Shown here in pieces: positions 4,784-5,551 of a stretch of DNA of 5,551 nt. Made by a program: the position numbers and the translations under genes. The notes beneath the pieces were generated by a model. It saw nothing but the letters and a program-made list of their open reading frames with translations, searched no databases and was not told where the DNA came from. The DNA is from Candidatus Adiutrix sp. (GTDB taxonomy: Bacteria; Desulfobacterota; Desulfarculia; Adiutricales; Adiutricaceae), in assembly GCA_031286085.1 (NCBI GenBank), contig JAITUX010000172.1:1-5551 (forward strand), read 5' to 3'. Position 1 is the first letter of the stretch, and every line of letters starts with the position of its first letter.

Positions 4784-5551
4784 TCATTCAGGCCGGCCCT
4801 GGCCGGGGGGCCCCGGCAGGCTGGTTTTAAGATAGTCGGCCAGCCCGTCGAAAGCGCCGTTGCTCATGACCACGACGACGTCGCCGCGCCTGGCCTCGGC
4901 GGCCAGGGCCGCCCCCAGGCTCAGGCCGTGGTCAAAAAGCCGCGCCCGGCCGCCGAGGTCGCCGGCCAGGCGGTCGGAATCCAGGCGGTTATCGGCCGGC
5001 GCCTTGTGAATGTCCGGGGGCCGGCGCAGAAAGACCAGGTCGGCCAGGGCCAGGGCGGCGGCGTAGTCATTTTGAAAGACGGCCCGGCGGCTGGTGTTGC
5101 TGCGGGGCTCGAAGGCGGCCAAAAGCCGCCGGCCGCCGTAGGCCGCCTTGAGGGCGGTCAAGGTGGCGGCCACGGCCGTGGGATGGTGGGCGAAGTCGTC
5201 AATCAGGGTCACGCCCCCGAAATCGCCCAGCACCTCCTGCCGCCGCCGGACTCCCTTGAAGCCGGCCAGGGCCCGGGCCAGAACCCGGCCGTCTCCGCCG
5301 CCGCCCAAAAAAGCCGCGGCGGCGGCGGCGGCGTTTAAGGCATTATACACCCCGGGCCGGGTCAAGGACAAGCGGGCGAAAAAGCCTTCCGGGCCGGACA
5401 GTTCAAACTCCGAGCCGGGGGCGCCAAGGTTCAGGCCGGACACCCGCCAGTCGTTGTCCGGGCTCCGGCCGTAAAATTCCGGCTTGGCCCGGCTCCGGGC
5501 GGCCACCCGCCGGACCAGGGGACTGTCGCCCCAGGCTATGAGGCGGCCTTC
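4784..5551 (-). CDS. mpl: UDP-N-acetylmuramate:L-alanyl-gamma-D-glutamyl-meso-diaminopimelate ligase (Mpl), 5'-truncated by window edge
   Basis: This is the C-terminal 255 residues of a Mur-family ligase. The frame is open to the window edge, so the start lies beyond 5551; full-length Mpl is about 450-470 residues. Mpl is a cytoplasmic ATP-dependent enzyme that joins the recycled tripeptide L-Ala-gamma-D-Glu-meso-DAP to UDP-MurNAc. Visible, numbering from the edge: GVYNALNA (67-74, the Mur-ligase GxHN region with Tyr for His), RRRQEV (102-107), DDFAHHPTAV (118-127), FEPRSNTSRRAVFQNDY (147-163) and SNGAFDGL (230-237). The DDFAHHPTA and EPRSNT blocks are typical of Mpl and separate it from MurC, the nearest alternative. 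A GTG at 5506 is internal and not the start. A seven-alanine tract (74-80) sits just after the GxHN region. The TGA stop is 28 bases before rnc, so co-transcription is likely. The downstream sugar kinase/nucleotidyltransferase pair could supply its UDP-MurNAc substrate (inference). Confidence 0.93.
   Translation of the reverse strand, partial: EGRLIAWGDSPLVRRVAARSRAKPEFYGRSPDNDWRVSGLNLGAPGSEFELSGPEGFFARLSLTRPGVYNALNAAAAAAAFLGGGGDGRVLARALAGFKGVRRRQEVLGDFGGVTLIDDFAHHPTAVAATLTALKAAYGGRRLLAAFEPRSNTSRRAVFQNDYAAALALADLVFLRRPPDIHKAPADNRLDSDRLAGDLGGRARLFDHGLSLGAALAAEARRGDVVVVMSNGAFDGLADYLKTSLPGPPGQGRPE
5313..5333 (-). repeat. Alanine-codon triplet tract in mpl
   Basis: Seven consecutive triplets (GCC/GCG/GGC register, nearly pure GCG on the plus strand) encode Ala74-Ala80 of the visible Mpl fragment, followed by an A6 run (5307-5312, plus strand) and a Gly4 stretch. 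It is an in-frame microsatellite-like tract in a helix after the GxHN region. Changes of whole repeat units would keep the frame. Confidence 0.5.

Noticed and set aside
4801..4818. GCCGGGG/CCCCGGC inverted repeat near the mpl 3' end as a regulatory hairpin
   Set aside because: The spacer is only two bases, so the loop would open several pairs. No U-run follows, and it encodes Pro-Gly codons made of G and C.
1..5551. Very frequent GGCCAGG on the plus strand as a possible strand-biased signal (Chi/KOPS-like)
   Set aside because: It is the complement of in-frame CTG-GCC (Leu-Ala) codon pairs on the minus strand, and all genes are on that strand, so codon usage explains it. A genome-wide count would be needed to claim more.

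Overview
The window is a GC-rich (roughly two-thirds G+C or more by eye), gene-dense bacterial chromosome segment. All six genes lie on the minus strand and probably form one operon-like run, so transcription goes from high to low coordinates. Every reading frame is intact. The long plus-strand open frames are antisense shadows of these genes. I see no RNA genes, mobile elements, CRISPR arrays or large intergenic regions. The presence of Mpl, together with an AmgK/MurU-like kinase and nucleotidyltransferase pair, indicates a Gram-negative bacterium with meso-DAP peptidoglycan. The base composition and the style of the proteins suggest a high-GC member of the Desulfobacterota (former Deltaproteobacteria), but that placement is an inference and was not tested.

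Layout in transcription order: 5551-4784, C-terminal half of Mpl (5' end cut by the window edge); 4755-4072, RNase III (rnc); 4075-3158, GTPase Era (ATGA overlap with rnc); 3141-2203, MurU-like sugar-1-phosphate nucleotidyltransferase with a hexapeptide-like C-terminal extension; 2231-1242, AmgK-like sugar kinase of the aminoglycoside phosphotransferase fold (start overlaps the previous gene); 1241-1, double-GTPase Der (3' end cut by the window edge, start directly abutting the kinase stop). The largest gap between genes is 28 bases, so no promoter or intrinsic terminator is expected inside the run and I can identify none.

The genes make two functional themes. Rnc, Era and Der process rRNA and assemble the ribosome (RNase III cuts the rRNA precursor, Era acts on 16S/30S, Der on 50S). 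Mpl, the nucleotidyltransferase and the kinase read as a peptidoglycan salvage set. The kinase would phosphorylate MurNAc at C1, the nucleotidyltransferase would make UDP-MurNAc, and Mpl would attach recovered tripeptide to UDP-MurNAc. The interleaving of the two themes is the most notable feature of the window. The substrate assignment of the kinase/nucleotidyltransferase pair is inferred from family and context.

Smaller points of interest are a perfect 12-bp GC hairpin ending 15 nt before the der start codon, a near-perfect 21-nt palindrome and a DR-rich repetitive segment in the kinase gene, a GCC/GCG triplet tract in mpl, and a Gln at a normally acidic position of the RNase III signature.
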